64,000 bases of DNA from Mesorhizobium sp. B2-1-1 (GCF_006442975.2 NZ_CP083954.1:4843501-4907500); one strand, 5' to 3'. Counted from the stretch's first letter, positions 17,512-26,828 are shown. Numbers and translations: made by a program. The notes: generated from the sequence alone by a model not told the origin.

Positions 17512-18414
17512 TCACGCCATCCGTTTCGGCAAGGCGGCCGCCAGCGCATCGACGGCCAGCCGAACTTTCAGCGGCAAGTGAGGCGTCTGCAGCCAAAGGG
17601 CGTGGCAGTCATAAAGATATCGCGGCTGGTCCGGCAAGAGCTCGACCAGCGCGCCTGCCTGAATGCGCTCGCGAACCAGCCACCATGGCAACCAGGCGAG
17701 CCCCATGCCCTCGGCCGAAGCATCGGCGATGGCATCGAGATCGTCGAGCCGCAGCCGGCCGCCGGGCATGATCTCCTGTGCTGGTTGTCCTTCGCGCGGG
17801 AACAGCCAAGGCTGAACGGCTTGGCCGAGCCGGCGATATACGATGGCATGATGATTGGCGAGATCTTCGATCCGCCGTGGCTCGCCCTGAATTTTCAGAT
17901 AGGACGGCGCCGCACAGACAATCATGTCCTGGCTCGCGACGCGGCGCGCGATCACGCCTGCCCTGTCCTCCAGATCACCGGTTCGGATGGCAAGATCGTA
18001 GCCGTCCTCGGCAAGATCGGCGAAGCGGTCGCTGAGCGACAGATCGAGTTCCAGCATCGGATATTGCCGCGCCAGTTTCAGCAGCACGGGTGTTACGCAG
18101 TGGCGGCCGAAATGCGCCGGCATGGTGACGCGCAGCTTGCCCCGCGGCTCCGAGATTTGGCCGGCGGCAAGTTGATCGGCAGCTTCGGCCTCGGCCAGCA
18201 CCAGCCGACAGCGGTCGTAGTAGGCGCGTCCGAACTCGGTGAGGTTCTGCCGGCGCGTGGTGCGGTTGAGCAGGCGCATGCCGAGACGCTCCTCCAGAAA
18301 CCGGACGTGTTTGCCGACCATCGGTCCGGACAGATCGAGTGCGGCCGCGGCCGCCGCGAACGAGCCGAGGTCGACCGCCCTGACGAACACGGCCATGCTC
18401 TCAAGCCGATCCAT
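17512..18414 (-). CDS. LysR family transcriptional regulator
   Basis: 300 aa. N-terminal helix-turn-helix (MDRLESMAVFVRAVDLGSFA, LDLSGPMVGKHVRFLEERLG, LLNRTTRRQ) and a C-terminal substrate-binding domain. The HTH wording fits the large YafC/DmlR-like LysR group. Divergent from the quinone oxidoreductase with a 103-bp shared promoter region; these regulators usually control the divergent gene. Confidence 0.92.
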   Translation of the reverse strand: MDRLESMAVFVRAVDLGSFAAAAAALDLSGPMVGKHVRFLEERLGMRLLNRTTRRQNLTEFGRAYYDRCRLVLAEAEAADQLAAGQISEPRGKLRVTMPAHFGRHCVTPVLLKLARQYPMLELDLSLSDRFADLAEDGYDLAIRTGDLEDRAGVIARRVASQDMIVCAAPSYLKIQGEPRRIEDLANHHAIVYRRLGQAVQPWLFPREGQPAQEIMPGGRLRLDDLDAIADASAEGMGLAWLPWWLVRERIQAGALVELLPDQPRYLYDCHALWLQTPHLPLKVRLAVDALAAALPKRMA

Positions 18415-18517
18415 ATTCGAAACTCCTGGTTTCTACTGTTCTGCTCCGAAGGCCATTTATCCGACTTCATCTTACCGGCATAGCTCCTTTCGGTTCAGAC
18501 AATTAGGAGTAGACCGA

Positions 18518-19507
18518 ATGGCGCGCGTCGTTCGCTTTCATCGGCATGGTGGCCCCGAGGTCCTGCGGATCGAAAATGTGGATCTTCCCCTACCCGGCCC
18601 GGGCGAGGTTCAGATCCGCGTCAAGGCGCTCGGCCTCAATCGCGCCGAGGCGCTGCTGCGCGCGGGCACCTATATCGAGACGCCCACCCTGCCCTCCGGG
18701 CTTGGCCTGGAGGCCGCAGGCCTCATCGAAGCGGTCGGCGAAGCCGTGACGGGTCTGGCTCCGGGTGATGCCGTCAGCGTCATCCCGCCGCAATCGATGA
18801 TCCGCTGGCCGGCTTACGGAGAGCTTGTTACCTATCCTGCCGGGCTCGTCGTCAAAAATCCGATATCACTCGACTGGCGGACCGCGGCCGCGATGTGGAT
18901 GCCGTACCTCACCGCCTATGGCGCGCTGATAGACATCGCCAGACTGCGCAACGAGGACTTCGTCGTCATCACGGCAGCCTCGAGCAGCGTCGGGCTTGCC
19001 GCGATCCAGATCGCCAACAGCGTCGGCGCGACGGCGATCGCGGTGACACGGACCTCGACGAAGAAGCAGGCCCTGCTCGACGCCGGCGCGGCTGAAGTCG
19101 TGGTCCTGGCCGAGGAGGATCTGGAGGCGCGGCTACGCCGGATCGCCGGGCCGCGAGGCGTGCGCATCGTGTTGGAGGCGATCGGCGGCCCGATTTTCGA
19201 GCCGCTCGCGGCGGCGATGTCCCGGGGCGGCATTCTCATTGAATATGGCGGGTTGAGCCCCGAGCCGACGCCGTTTCCCTTGCCCGCCGTGCTTGGCAAG
19301 ACATTGACGCTGCGCGGCTACCTCGTCCACGAGATCACCGGCGACCCGGCGAAGCTGGAAGCCGCCAAGGCGTTCATCCTCAAAGGGCTGGAGGCCGGCG
19401 CGCTGAAGCCGATGATCGACAGGACCTTCCCGTTCGAGCAGATCGTCGAGGCGCATCGCTATCTCGAATCGAACGAGCAGTTCGGCAAGATCGTGGTGAC
19501 GGTCTGA
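18518..19507 (+). CDS. Zinc-type alcohol dehydrogenase / quinone oxidoreductase (MDR superfamily)
   Basis: 329 aa. GroES-like N-terminal domain (residues 1-120) and Rossmann domain with ITAASSSVGLAAIQIANSVGA as the nucleotide-binding loop. Catalytic-zinc cysteines are absent, which places it with NADPH:quinone oxidoreductase/zeta-crystallin-like members despite the usual name. ATG 18518 follows a TTAGGAGTA ribosome-binding site. Likely target of the divergent LysR regulator. Confidence 0.9.
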   Translation: MARVVRFHRHGGPEVLRIENVDLPLPGPGEVQIRVKALGLNRAEALLRAGTYIETPTLPSGLGLEAAGLIEAVGEAVTGLAPGDAVSVIPPQSMIRWPAYGELVTYPAGLVVKNPISLDWRTAAAMWMPYLTAYGALIDIARLRNEDFVVITAASSSVGLAAIQIANSVGATAIAVTRTSTKKQALLDAGAAEVVVLAEEDLEARLRRIAGPRGVRIVLEAIGGPIFEPLAAAMSRGGILIEYGGLSPEPTPFPLPAVLGKTLTLRGYLVHEITGDPAKLEAAKAFILKGLEAGALKPMIDRTFPFEQIVEAHRYLESNEQFGKIVVTV

Positions 19508-19749
19508 GCAGGGACGCCGGGGTCGTTGGCGCAGGCGCGGTACCCAGCGCTCGAAGCGCAATGACGAACAAATTCGATCCTCGCGGACAATGTCGCTCTT
19601 GAAGGCGCCGCTCTGCGTTCCTAATTCTCGCATGCGGGCCGGGCCCCTCTGACTGTCGCATCTCGCGACCGTGATGTCGGACCGCTTTAACGGGCCCGTT
19701 TCCATCCTTTCGGTCAAGCGGGCTCATCTCTTTTGGTTTGGAGCCCCAT

Positions 19750-20046
19750 ATGACATCTTCTTCCCTTCTTGGTTTGGTTTGCCCCTCCTGCCGCGTCGCG
19801 CTCGTGATGAGCGAACGCCAGGGTATCGAGATCGATTATTGCCCGCAGTGCCGTGGCGTGTGGCTTGACCGAGGCGAACTCGACAAGATCATCGAGCGAT
19901 CGGCCAAGGAGGCCTCGCCCGCGCCACAGCCGGCAGCGTTCTCCCAGCCCCAGCATGGCCGGGACCGCGATGACGACTATGCGCGCTCGCAGGGCCACCG
20001 CTATCCGAAACGGAAGAAATCGTTCTTCGAAGAGCTGTTCGATTGA
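19750..20046 (+). CDS. TFIIB-type zinc-ribbon protein
   Basis: 98 aa. One zinc ribbon made of CPSC and CPQC separated by 19 residues, followed by RGVWLDRGELDKIIE, the diagnostic zf-TFIIB (YjdB/DUF-like) signature. The rest is a proline-rich linker and a basic tail (RYPKRKKSFFEELFD). ATG 19750 is preceded by GGAG; a TTG at 19738 is less likely. Family members are widespread and functionally uncharacterised. The 242 bp upstream contain no other gene that I can support. Confidence 0.85.
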   Translation: MTSSSLLGLVCPSCRVALVMSERQGIEIDYCPQCRGVWLDRGELDKIIERSAKEASPAPQPAAFSQPQHGRDRDDDYARSQGHRYPKRKKSFFEELFD

Positions 20047-20114
20047 CCGCACGCCGGTAGCCGGCCCGACGTCTGTCGAGAATTTCCGAAACCCATCGAT
20101 AAAGGTCCGTCCAG

Positions 20115-21104
20115 ATGATTTCCCGCACAAGCCGATTTGCCGCCCTGTTTGCCGGACTGTTCCTGGCATTCTCCATGGTCGCGGTAGACCATGCCGAGGC
20201 CCGTCGCGGCGGCAGTTTCGGCAGCCGCGGCATGCGCACGTTCCAATCAGCGCCGCCGACTAGGACCGCTCCGGCGCCGACCGCTCCGGTCGAGCGTTCG
20301 ATGACGCCCAATACCGGCGTGAACACCGCGGCCCGGCAGCCGCAGGCCGGCCCGCAGAGGCCCGGCTTCATGAGCGGCTTCGGTGGAACGATGATGCGCG
20401 GCCTGCTGATCGGCGGCCTGATCGGGCTGCTCCTGGGCCAGGGCTTCGGTGGGCTGGCGGGCATGTTCGGTTTCCTGCTGCAGGCCGTGCTGATCGGTGG
20501 CGCCATCATGCTGGCAATCAGGTTCTTCCGGTCGCAATCCGCGCGTGGCCCCGCCCCTGCGCTCGCCGGCGCCGGCAATGCCTCGCGATTTGAAAACCGC
20601 GCAGCCGGACAGAGCGATGCCAACAATGCGCGTTCTTTCGCCATTCCCGGCTTTGGCGGCGGTTCAGGCCGAGGCTCCGCGGCGGCCACCGGTTCCGATG
20701 AAATCCGGCTCGCCCAGACCGACCTCGACGCATTCCAGCAGCTGTTGAGCGATGTCCAGGAAGCGTTCGGGCGTGAGGATCATGCCGCGTTGCGCAAGAC
20801 GACGACTCCCGAAATGGTGTCCTATCTCTCTGAAGAGCTGGCCGACAATGCGAAGAAGGGCCTCAGGAACGAGGTATCCGACGTCACCCTCCTGCAGGCC
20901 GACATCGCGGAAAGCTGGCGCGAGGATGACCGCGACTATGCCACGGCGGCCCTGCGTTATGAATCGCGCGACGTGATGCGCGAACGGGCCAGCGGCAAGG
21001 TCGTCGAGGGCGACGAGGATCATCCCACGGAGACGACGGAGCTGTGGACCTTCACGCGTCAGAATGGCTCGAGTTGGAAGCTCTCGGCAATCCAACAGGC
21101 CTGA
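20115..21104 (+). CDS. Tim44-like domain membrane protein
   Basis: 329 aa. A signal sequence or N-terminal anchor (AALFAGLFLAFSMVAV) precedes a Gly/Arg/Ser/Pro-rich linker. Two hydrophobic glycine-rich segments follow (GLLIGGLIGLLLGQGFGG and GFLLQAVLIGGAIMLAIRF), then a C-terminal Tim44-like domain from about residue 200 (FQQLLSDVQEAFGREDHAAL, EMVSYLSEEL, WTFTRQ). Bacterial Tim44-like proteins (TimA and relatives) are envelope-associated and mostly uncharacterised. It follows the zinc-ribbon gene by 68 bp on the same strand. Confidence 0.88.
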   Translation: MISRTSRFAALFAGLFLAFSMVAVDHAEARRGGSFGSRGMRTFQSAPPTRTAPAPTAPVERSMTPNTGVNTAARQPQAGPQRPGFMSGFGGTMMRGLLIGGLIGLLLGQGFGGLAGMFGFLLQAVLIGGAIMLAIRFFRSQSARGPAPALAGAGNASRFENRAAGQSDANNARSFAIPGFGGGSGRGSAAATGSDEIRLAQTDLDAFQQLLSDVQEAFGREDHAALRKTTTPEMVSYLSEELADNAKKGLRNEVSDVTLLQADIAESWREDDRDYATAALRYESRDVMRERASGKVVEGDEDHPTETTELWTFTRQNGSSWKLSAIQQA

Positions 21105-21210
21105 GCTCCAGACGGGGAACTCGCGTTGACAAAGGCGGCCCGACGACGGCCGGTCCGGCTGTGTCAGCAGCCTTCCATGGCCGGCAGCTTCTCAAGATAG
21201 GAATTTTTTC

Positions 21211-21240
21211 TTGACTGGGTGAAGGCAGCTATGGTAGATT
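21211..21240 (+). promoter_or_regulatory. Candidate sigma70-type promoter
   Basis: TTGACT (21211-21216), 18-bp spacer, TAGATT (21235-21240), inside a 299-bp intergenic region and about 30 bp ahead of a strong intrinsic terminator. Match is 5/6 and 4/6 to consensus, so it is suggestive only. Confidence 0.35.
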
Positions 21241-21246
21241 TTTATC

Positions 21247-21295
21247 TATGGTGCTGAGTCGCGCCAGGAACCCGCCGCGCAGGCGGGTTTTTTCG
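21247..21295 (+). ncRNA. Possible short RNA ending at an intrinsic terminator
   Basis: If the promoter at 21211-21240 is real, a transcript of about 50 nt would start near 21247 and stop at the hairpin at 21269-21294. No ORF fits. No known RNA family was recognised. Confidence 0.3.
21269..21294 (+). terminator. Rho-independent terminator
   Basis: AACCCGCC (21269-21276) pairs with GGCGGGTT (21282-21289) around a 5-nt loop and runs directly into a T-tract (TTTTT). It is 165 bp beyond the Tim44-like gene stop, so it may end that transcript or a separate short RNA. Confidence 0.8.
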
Positions 21296-21403
21296 TTCAA
21301 TACTCCGTCAACAGCTCCGGCGAAGGCACCCGTCAACCCGGATCGCCCGGCCTGAGCTCCGGTCCGTTTCCGTCCGAAGCTCGATGCCGATGTCGCGCAC
21401 GGT

Positions 21404-22501
21404 TCACCGCACGATCTTGACGCACATCGGCGTGCCGATCTCGATGGCACGGCCGGTGTCGGTCAGCCGGCCACTCTCGGCGTCGCGCGCGAAGATCGAG
21501 ATGCGGTCGGCATTCTGGTTGGCCGAGAACAGGTGGCCGCCGGACGGCGTCAGCGCCAGGTTGCGCGGCGTGGCGCCGCCGCAAGGGACATGGCCGACGA
21601 GGCTCAGCGCGCCACTTTGCTGGTCGACGGCCATGACGACCACACTGTCATGGCCTCGGTTGGAGCCGTAGAGGAAGCGGCCGTCGGGCGAGATCTGGAT
21701 ATCGGCGCAGTGATTGGCCTGGCGCGCCTCGGCCGGCACGGCCGGCCTGGCGTCGATGGTCGAGAGCTTGCCGCTTGCCTCGTCCAGCGCCATCGACACG
21801 ATGGTCGAATCCAGCTCGTTCATGACGAAGACAAAACGGCCGTTCGGATGCAAGGCGAGATGGCGTGGACCGGCGCCCGGCGGCAAAGCGGATTCGGCCA
21901 GTTTGGTCAGATTGCCATCGTGCTCGATCCGGTAGGACACCAGCCGGTCGATGCCGAGATCGGCGACAATGGCCGTTCCGCCGGTGATGGTTTCGGTGAC
22001 GCTATGGGCATGCGAGCGCTCTTGCCGGATTGCGTTCGGGCCAGTGCCCTTGTGCGAAACGCTGGCCAGAGGAGCCGACAAGGCGCCATCGCTGTCGAAG
22101 CCATAGACCGCGACTGCGCGATCTGGACCGCCCTCGCCCATGCCGTAGTTGGCGACCAGCAGCTTCGTGCCATCATGGATGATGGTGTTATGCGCGGTGA
22201 TGCTGCCGAGTGACGGCTGCTTGTTCAGGTAAGTGAGCGTGCCCGAGGCGCGGTCGAAGCCGTAGGCCGAAACCGTTCCTTCGCGCCAGGCGAAGACTTC
22301 CGAATTGGCGTAGAGGCGCGAACCGTCCGGCGTCACCGACAGGAAGGTCGGATTGTCGATGTCACTGGTCTCGGCCAGCTTTCGTGTTTCCAGCGTCTCC
22401 TCGTCGAAGCTGTAGACGCCGAGGCCGACGCCGCGTGCGCCCTGAAAATAGGGCGCCTCCCGGTTCAGGCTGCCGACAAAGACCAGACAGGCATCGCGCA
22501 T
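21404..22501 (-). CDS. Lactonase family protein (seven-bladed beta propeller)
   Basis: 365 aa. Repeated propeller strands are visible (NPTFLSVTPDGSRLYANSE, GPRHLALHPNGRFVFVMNEL, ANHCADIQISPDGRFLYGSN, TPRNLALTPSGGHLFSANQ), the pattern of Lactonase/Pgl-type 6-phosphogluconolactonases. ATG 22501 has GGAGGAAAAC directly upstream; the longer open frame to 22753 is not supported. It could hydrolyse a sugar lactone made in the adjacent sugar operons, but the family is broad. Confidence 0.88.
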   Translation of the reverse strand: MRDACLVFVGSLNREAPYFQGARGVGLGVYSFDEETLETRKLAETSDIDNPTFLSVTPDGSRLYANSEVFAWREGTVSAYGFDRASGTLTYLNKQPSLGSITAHNTIIHDGTKLLVANYGMGEGGPDRAVAVYGFDSDGALSAPLASVSHKGTGPNAIRQERSHAHSVTETITGGTAIVADLGIDRLVSYRIEHDGNLTKLAESALPPGAGPRHLALHPNGRFVFVMNELDSTIVSMALDEASGKLSTIDARPAVPAEARQANHCADIQISPDGRFLYGSNRGHDSVVVMAVDQQSGALSLVGHVPCGGATPRNLALTPSGGHLFSANQNADRISIFARDAESGRLTDTGRAIEIGTPMCVKIVR

Positions 22502-22700
22502 GTTTTCCTCCCTGTTCCGCCGGGCTCGAGCGCAGCGGAAACAGCCAAAATTTCGCCCGTCCTCGCTTGCAACGCAACCCCATATGTGAAAATAGTATTT
22601 ACAAAAGAAGATTGACGGGAGGAGACGTCGTGCAATCTGGCGCCTTGACGCGTGTTCCGAAACTTGTGCCGTGCCTCGCGCAGTGCCAGCGGAGCCAGCG

Positions 22701-23252
22701 ATGAACGACTTCGCACCGACCGTCGGCGTCGCCTCGACGCATCCGGCCAACATGCCCGCGGAACATGCCGCCTTGCCGGTTTGGAACGCCGAGAACTGGT
22801 TCTACGAGGACTGGCCGGTCGGCCAGAAGATCCGCTCGTTGCGCCGCACCATGGCCGAAGGGGACAGCCACCTGTTCAACACGCTGGTGCTCGACATCCA
22901 TCCTTACGTGCAGGACCAGATGTTTGCCGAGACGGAGGGCATTTTCGGCAAGCGGCTGGTGGCCGGCGCCTTCGTCTTCTCGGCTGGCCTGGGGCTCGTC
23001 GCCACCAATTGCGTCAATGCGTTTTCCTATGGCTACGACAAGCTCCGCTTCATAAAGCCCGTCTTCATCGGCGACACGATCTATTCGATCCGCTCCAACC
23101 TCGACAAGACGCCGCGCTACAAGGACATGGGGCTGATCCGCGCCAGCTACGAGGTGTTCAAGGGCGAAGGCGAACTCGTACTCTATTGCGAGCATCTGCA
23201 GACGGTGAAGTACCGCAACCCTGCCGATTTCCTCGGCAAGACGGAGAAGTAG
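22701..23252 (+). CDS. MaoC-like hotdog protein with altered active site
   Basis: 183 aa. The hotdog fold is recognisable from [26 protein letters not shown] and [20 protein letters not shown]. In R-specific enoyl-CoA hydratases the catalytic pair is D and H five residues apart; here the pair aligns with D65 and V70, and the usual AHG is VAG. So the hydratase histidine seems absent, unlike the paralogue at 39000-39446 that retains D37/H42. ATG 22701 has GGAG upstream. First gene of an operon with a CoA transferase two bases downstream. Confidence 0.82.
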   Translation: MNDFAPTVGVASTHPANMPAEHAALPVWNAENWFYEDWPVGQKIRSLRRTMAEGDSHLFNTLVLDIHPYVQDQMFAETEGIFGKRLVAGAFVFSAGLGLVATNCVNAFSYGYDKLRFIKPVFIGDTIYSIRSNLDKTPRYKDMGLIRASYEVFKGEGELVLYCEHLQTVKYRNPADFLGKTEK

Positions 23253-23254
23253 AA

Positions 23255-24415
23255 ATGCCGGCAGCAGCCGAATTGCCGCTTGCCGGTCTCGTCGTCGTCG
23301 ACATGAGCCAGTTCCTGTCCGGGCCCTACTGCTCGCTCAGGCTGCTGGATCTCGGCGCCCGCGTCATCAAGATCGAGCGTCCGGACGGCGGCGACCTGTC
23401 GCGCCGGCTCTATCTCAGCGACACCGAGATCGGCGGTGATTCCACCATCTTCCATGCCATCAACCGGGCCAAGGAAAGCCTCGCCATCGACCTGAAGGAC
23501 GAGGCGGATCTCAAGGCGCTGCGCGGCCTGCTGGCGAAGGCCGACGTGCTGATCCAGAATTTCAGGCCGGGTGTCATCGAACGGCTCGGCCTCGACTACG
23601 AGGCGGTCCGCAAGATCAACCCGCGCCTGGTCTATGCCTCGATCAGCGGCTATGGCGAGGACGGCCCATGGGTCAAGCGGCCCGGCCAGGACCTCCTGGC
23701 GCAGGCGCGCTCCGGGGTGATGTGGCTGAACGGCGACGAGGACCAGGGGCCGGTGCCGTTCGGGCTTGCTATCGGCGACATGCTGGCGGGCGCGGCATGC
23801 GCGCAAGGCATACTGGCCGCCCTTGTGCGGCGCGGCATCACCGGCCAGGGCAGCCATATCGAAACCAGCCTGCTGGAAGCGCTGGTCGACTTCCAGTTCG
23901 AGGTACTGACCACGCATCTCAATGACGGCCGCCGTTTGCCGCGCCGCTCCAGCTTCCGCAGCGCGCATGCCTATCTGTCGGCACCTTACGGCGTCTATCC
24001 CGCCAAGGACGGCTATCTCGCCATCGCCATGACACCGATCCCGAAACTCGCCGACCTGCTGTCGCTGGAGGAACTGGCGCCCTACCGCGACAAGCCGGCA
24101 TCCTGGTTCACCGCGCGCGACGACATCAAGGCGATCGTCGCGCAGCGGATCGCGACCAGGACGGTCGACGAGTGGCTTGATGTTCTCGAACCCGCCGACA
24201 TCTGGTGCGCCAAGGTGCTGACCTGGCCGGAAATGCTGGCAAGCGGGGGCTTCCAGTCGCTCGACATGCTGCAGACGGTGACGCGCGAGGACGATGTCTC
24301 GATCCTTACCACCAGTTCGCCGCTCAGGGTCGACGGCATCAGGGCCAAGGTCGACCGGGCAGCACCGCGCATCGGCGAGCATAGCGCCGCGATCCGCGAG
24401 GAGTTCGGCCTGTGA
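23255..24415 (+). CDS. Family III CoA transferase (CaiB/BaiF type)
   Basis: 386 aa. Opens with the family phrase LAGLVVVDMSQFLSGPYCSLRLLDLGARVIKIERPDGGD, and the catalytic aspartate is D175 in GLAIGDMLAGAACAQGILAAL. It would move CoA between a short carboxylate and a donor acyl-CoA. Linked to MaoC upstream (2-bp gap) and overlapping the next gene by GTGA. The MaoC/CoA transferase pair suggests degradation of a short hydroxy or unsaturated acid via CoA esters. Confidence 0.92.
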   Translation: MPAAAELPLAGLVVVDMSQFLSGPYCSLRLLDLGARVIKIERPDGGDLSRRLYLSDTEIGGDSTIFHAINRAKESLAIDLKDEADLKALRGLLAKADVLIQNFRPGVIERLGLDYEAVRKINPRLVYASISGYGEDGPWVKRPGQDLLAQARSGVMWLNGDEDQGPVPFGLAIGDMLAGAACAQGILAALVRRGITGQGSHIETSLLEALVDFQFEVLTTHLNDGRRLPRRSSFRSAHAYLSAPYGVYPAKDGYLAIAMTPIPKLADLLSLEELAPYRDKPASWFTARDDIKAIVAQRIATRTVDEWLDVLEPADIWCAKVLTWPEMLASGGFQSLDMLQTVTREDDVSILTTSSPLRVDGIRAKVDRAAPRIGEHSAAIREEFGL

Positions 24416-25593
24416 CCACGCGCTTCCTAAAGCCCACGCTCAGGGGCATGACCTGGAACCATCCGCGCGGCTATGATCCGATGGTCGCCTGCTCGTCGCT
24501 GTGGAAGCAGAAAACCGGCATTGCCGTCGAATGGGACAAGCGTTCGCTGCAGGACTTCGAGTCCTTCCCGGTCGAGGAACTGGCGCGCGCCTATGATCTG
24601 ATCGTCATCGACCATCCGCATGTCGGCCAGATCACCGCCGAACGCTGCCTGGAGCCGCTCGATGTCGCCGGCCGCGAGGCGGAGCGCGCGGCACTTTCCT
24701 CCGGCAGCGTCGGCCAGTCCTATCCGAGTTACACATGGCAGGGACGGCACTGGGCGTTTCCCATCGATGCCGCGACGCAGGTCCAGGCATGGCGGCCCGA
24801 TGCGCTTGGCGCACCGCCATCGCGATGGAGCGAAGTGCTCGATCTCGCCCGGCAGGCACGCGTGCTGCTGCCGTTGCGGCCACCGCATTCGATGATGGTG
24901 TTCTTCACGCTCGCAGGCAATCTCGGGCATGCTTGCGCGACCGACCCGTCCAACGATCTCATCGACGGCGAGGCCGGCAGCGAAGTCTTCGAGACAATGC
25001 GCGAGATTGCCGCGCTGGTCGACCCGGCCTGCTTCGAGATGGATCCGATCGCCGTTTCGGAGCGGATGGCGCAGGCCGGATCCCCGATCGTCTGCGCACC
25101 GCTGATCTACGGCTATGTTTCCTACGCGATGGCCGGGTTTCGCCCACATCGCCTGGCATTTGGCGACATCCCTGTTGTCGGATCCAGCGGCCCGATTGGC
25201 ACGGCGCTTGGCGGCACAGGCATAGCGGTGTCGGCCTTCTCGAAGGCGAAAGAGGCGGCAACCGATTTCGCCTACTGGCTCGCCAGCGGCGAGGTCCAGC
25301 GTGGCCCCTATGCCGCGGCCGGCGGACAGCCCGGCCATGCCGCGGCCTGGGAGGATCAGGCCGTCAATGCGGCGACCGGCAATTTCTATCGCGATACGCG
25401 CGCGACCCTGGAGGGCGCATGGGTGCGGCCTCGCCATGATGGTTACATGGCGTTCCAGCAGGCCGCGTCCGACCGCGTCAATTCCGGCATGACCTCAGGG
25501 CATCGTTCCAGCCAGGTTATTGCCGATCTCAATCGCCTGTTTCGGCAGAGCGCCCCGGCGCAGGCGACCGGCACTGCCGGTGGAGGAGCCTGA
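24412..25593 (+). CDS. Solute-binding-protein-like protein without signal peptide
   Basis: 393 aa from GTG 24412, overlapping the CoA transferase stop. The body resembles family-1 extracellular solute-binding proteins (PVEELARAYDLIVIDHPHVGQ, LEPLDVAG, YTWQGRHWAFPIDAATQVQAWRPD, GGTGIAVSAFSKAKEAATDFAYWLASGE). Yet the N-terminus (MTTRFLKPTLRGMTWNHPRGYD) is polar, with no signal peptide or lipobox, so the product is probably cytoplasmic. No candidate in-frame start further upstream would add one, since upstream is the CoA transferase gene. A dedicated periplasmic binding protein follows 22 bp downstream. Its role is unknown; it may be a ligand carrier or sensor for the enzymes. Confidence 0.82.
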   Translation: MTTRFLKPTLRGMTWNHPRGYDPMVACSSLWKQKTGIAVEWDKRSLQDFESFPVEELARAYDLIVIDHPHVGQITAERCLEPLDVAGREAERAALSSGSVGQSYPSYTWQGRHWAFPIDAATQVQAWRPDALGAPPSRWSEVLDLARQARVLLPLRPPHSMMVFFTLAGNLGHACATDPSNDLIDGEAGSEVFETMREIAALVDPACFEMDPIAVSERMAQAGSPIVCAPLIYGYVSYAMAGFRPHRLAFGDIPVVGSSGPIGTALGGTGIAVSAFSKAKEAATDFAYWLASGEVQRGPYAAAGGQPGHAAAWEDQAVNAATGNFYRDTRATLEGAWVRPRHDGYMAFQQAASDRVNSGMTSGHRSSQVIADLNRLFRQSAPAQATGTAGGGA

Positions 25594-25615
25594 AAAAATC
25601 GAACGGAGGAGACAA

Positions 25616-26803
25616 ATGAACAGCCTGATCCGCGGCCTTGTGGCCGCAACCGCCTTCGCCTCACTCGCAACGACAGCTTTTGCCGAAGACGTGCAAGGCG
25701 TCATCAGCGGGCTGCCCGATGAACTCAAGGCGCAATATGACGGCGCGCCGCAGAACGTGCTGCCATCGGCCTGGGACAATTTCAACCCGCCGTCCAAGCC
25801 ATGGAAATGGTGCCATTCGGAATCCTACCAGGGCAACCCCTGGCGGGTCACCGTCACCAAGGAGCTGAAGCGCCTGGTCGACGGGCTGATCGCCGACGGC
25901 ACCGTCTCCAGCTTCGAAGTGTCGGATTCCAACAACGACGCCAGCCAGCAGATCAACCAGATCCGCGCCTTCATCGACAAGAAGTGCTCGATCATCACCT
26001 CGATCCCGGGCTCGGCAACAGCGCTCGATGACGCCATCGATGCGGCCGCCAAGGCAGGCATCCCGTTCATCACCGCCGCCGGTTCGGTGACCAGCCCGAA
26101 CGCGATCAATGTCGATTCCAACTATGCGCGCTGGGGCTACGACATGATGACGGCGATCGGCAAGGCCAAGCCTGATGGCGCCAGCATCCTGCTGGTCGAG
26201 GGCATCGCCGGCCACCCGATCGTGGTTCAGGAGCGCCAGGGCGCCGACAAGGCGCTGGCGGAAAACCCCAAGCTGAAGATCTCGCGCACGGTCAACGGCA
26301 ATTGGACGGCCAATGTCACCAAGACGGTGGTGCTGCAGGCGATCGCCACCAACCCGGCGCCGATCGATGCGGTGTGGACGACAGGCAGCGAAAGCCGCGT
26401 CGTCGCGGAGGCGTTCGCCGAAGCCGGCCGGCCGGCGCCGCTGATCACCGGTTCGATCACCGGCGATGCCCTGGGCTACTGGAAGGCCAATCCCGACAAG
26501 TACCGCTTCGAGGGCCATGCCGTGCTGCCGCACTGGACCGCCGAAACGCTGTTTCGCGTCGGCGAACGCATGCTCGACGGCCAGAAGCCGAAGCTGAACA
26601 CGCTGCTCATTCCGATTCCGCCGGTCCACAATGCCGATCTCGGCGCCTGGTACAAGGACTGCATGACGACGGATGCCGTATCGATCTTCCCGGTGCCGCC
26701 CAAGGATCCGATGCCGGAAGAATGGCTCGACGCCTATTTCTCCAACCCGGCGCCGACCAAGGGATGGGACTATTCGAAGGTGCCAGACGCCTGCGCGAAG
26801 TGA
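25616..26803 (+). CDS. Ribose-type sugar ABC transporter substrate-binding protein
   Basis: 395 aa. Signal peptide MNSLIRGLVAATAFASLATTAFA, then a type-I periplasmic binding fold with IDKKCSIITSIPGSATALDDAI and KAGIPFITAAGSV. Start ATG 25616 with a strong GGAGGAGA. First transport component of the ribose-type importer at 25616-30263. Similar proteins bind sugars, polyols or related small molecules. Confidence 0.9.
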   Translation: MNSLIRGLVAATAFASLATTAFAEDVQGVISGLPDELKAQYDGAPQNVLPSAWDNFNPPSKPWKWCHSESYQGNPWRVTVTKELKRLVDGLIADGTVSSFEVSDSNNDASQQINQIRAFIDKKCSIITSIPGSATALDDAIDAAAKAGIPFITAAGSVTSPNAINVDSNYARWGYDMMTAIGKAKPDGASILLVEGIAGHPIVVQERQGADKALAENPKLKISRTVNGNWTANVTKTVVLQAIATNPAPIDAVWTTGSESRVVAEAFAEAGRPAPLITGSITGDALGYWKANPDKYRFEGHAVLPHWTAETLFRVGERMLDGQKPKLNTLLIPIPPVHNADLGAWYKDCMTTDAVSIFPVPPKDPMPEEWLDAYFSNPAPTKGWDYSKVPDACAK

Positions 26804-26828
26804 CGCCTGGGCCAGATAAGACCTCGAC

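Noticed and set aside
15639..17771. 710-aa plus-strand ORF over the acetolactate-synthase-like gene
   Set aside because: Shadow of a strongly conserved TPP enzyme; low-complexity R/D/H composition.
18415..18517. LysR T-N11-A operator in the LysR/quinone-oxidoreductase gap
   Set aside because: Only weak short symmetry found; nothing specific enough to report.
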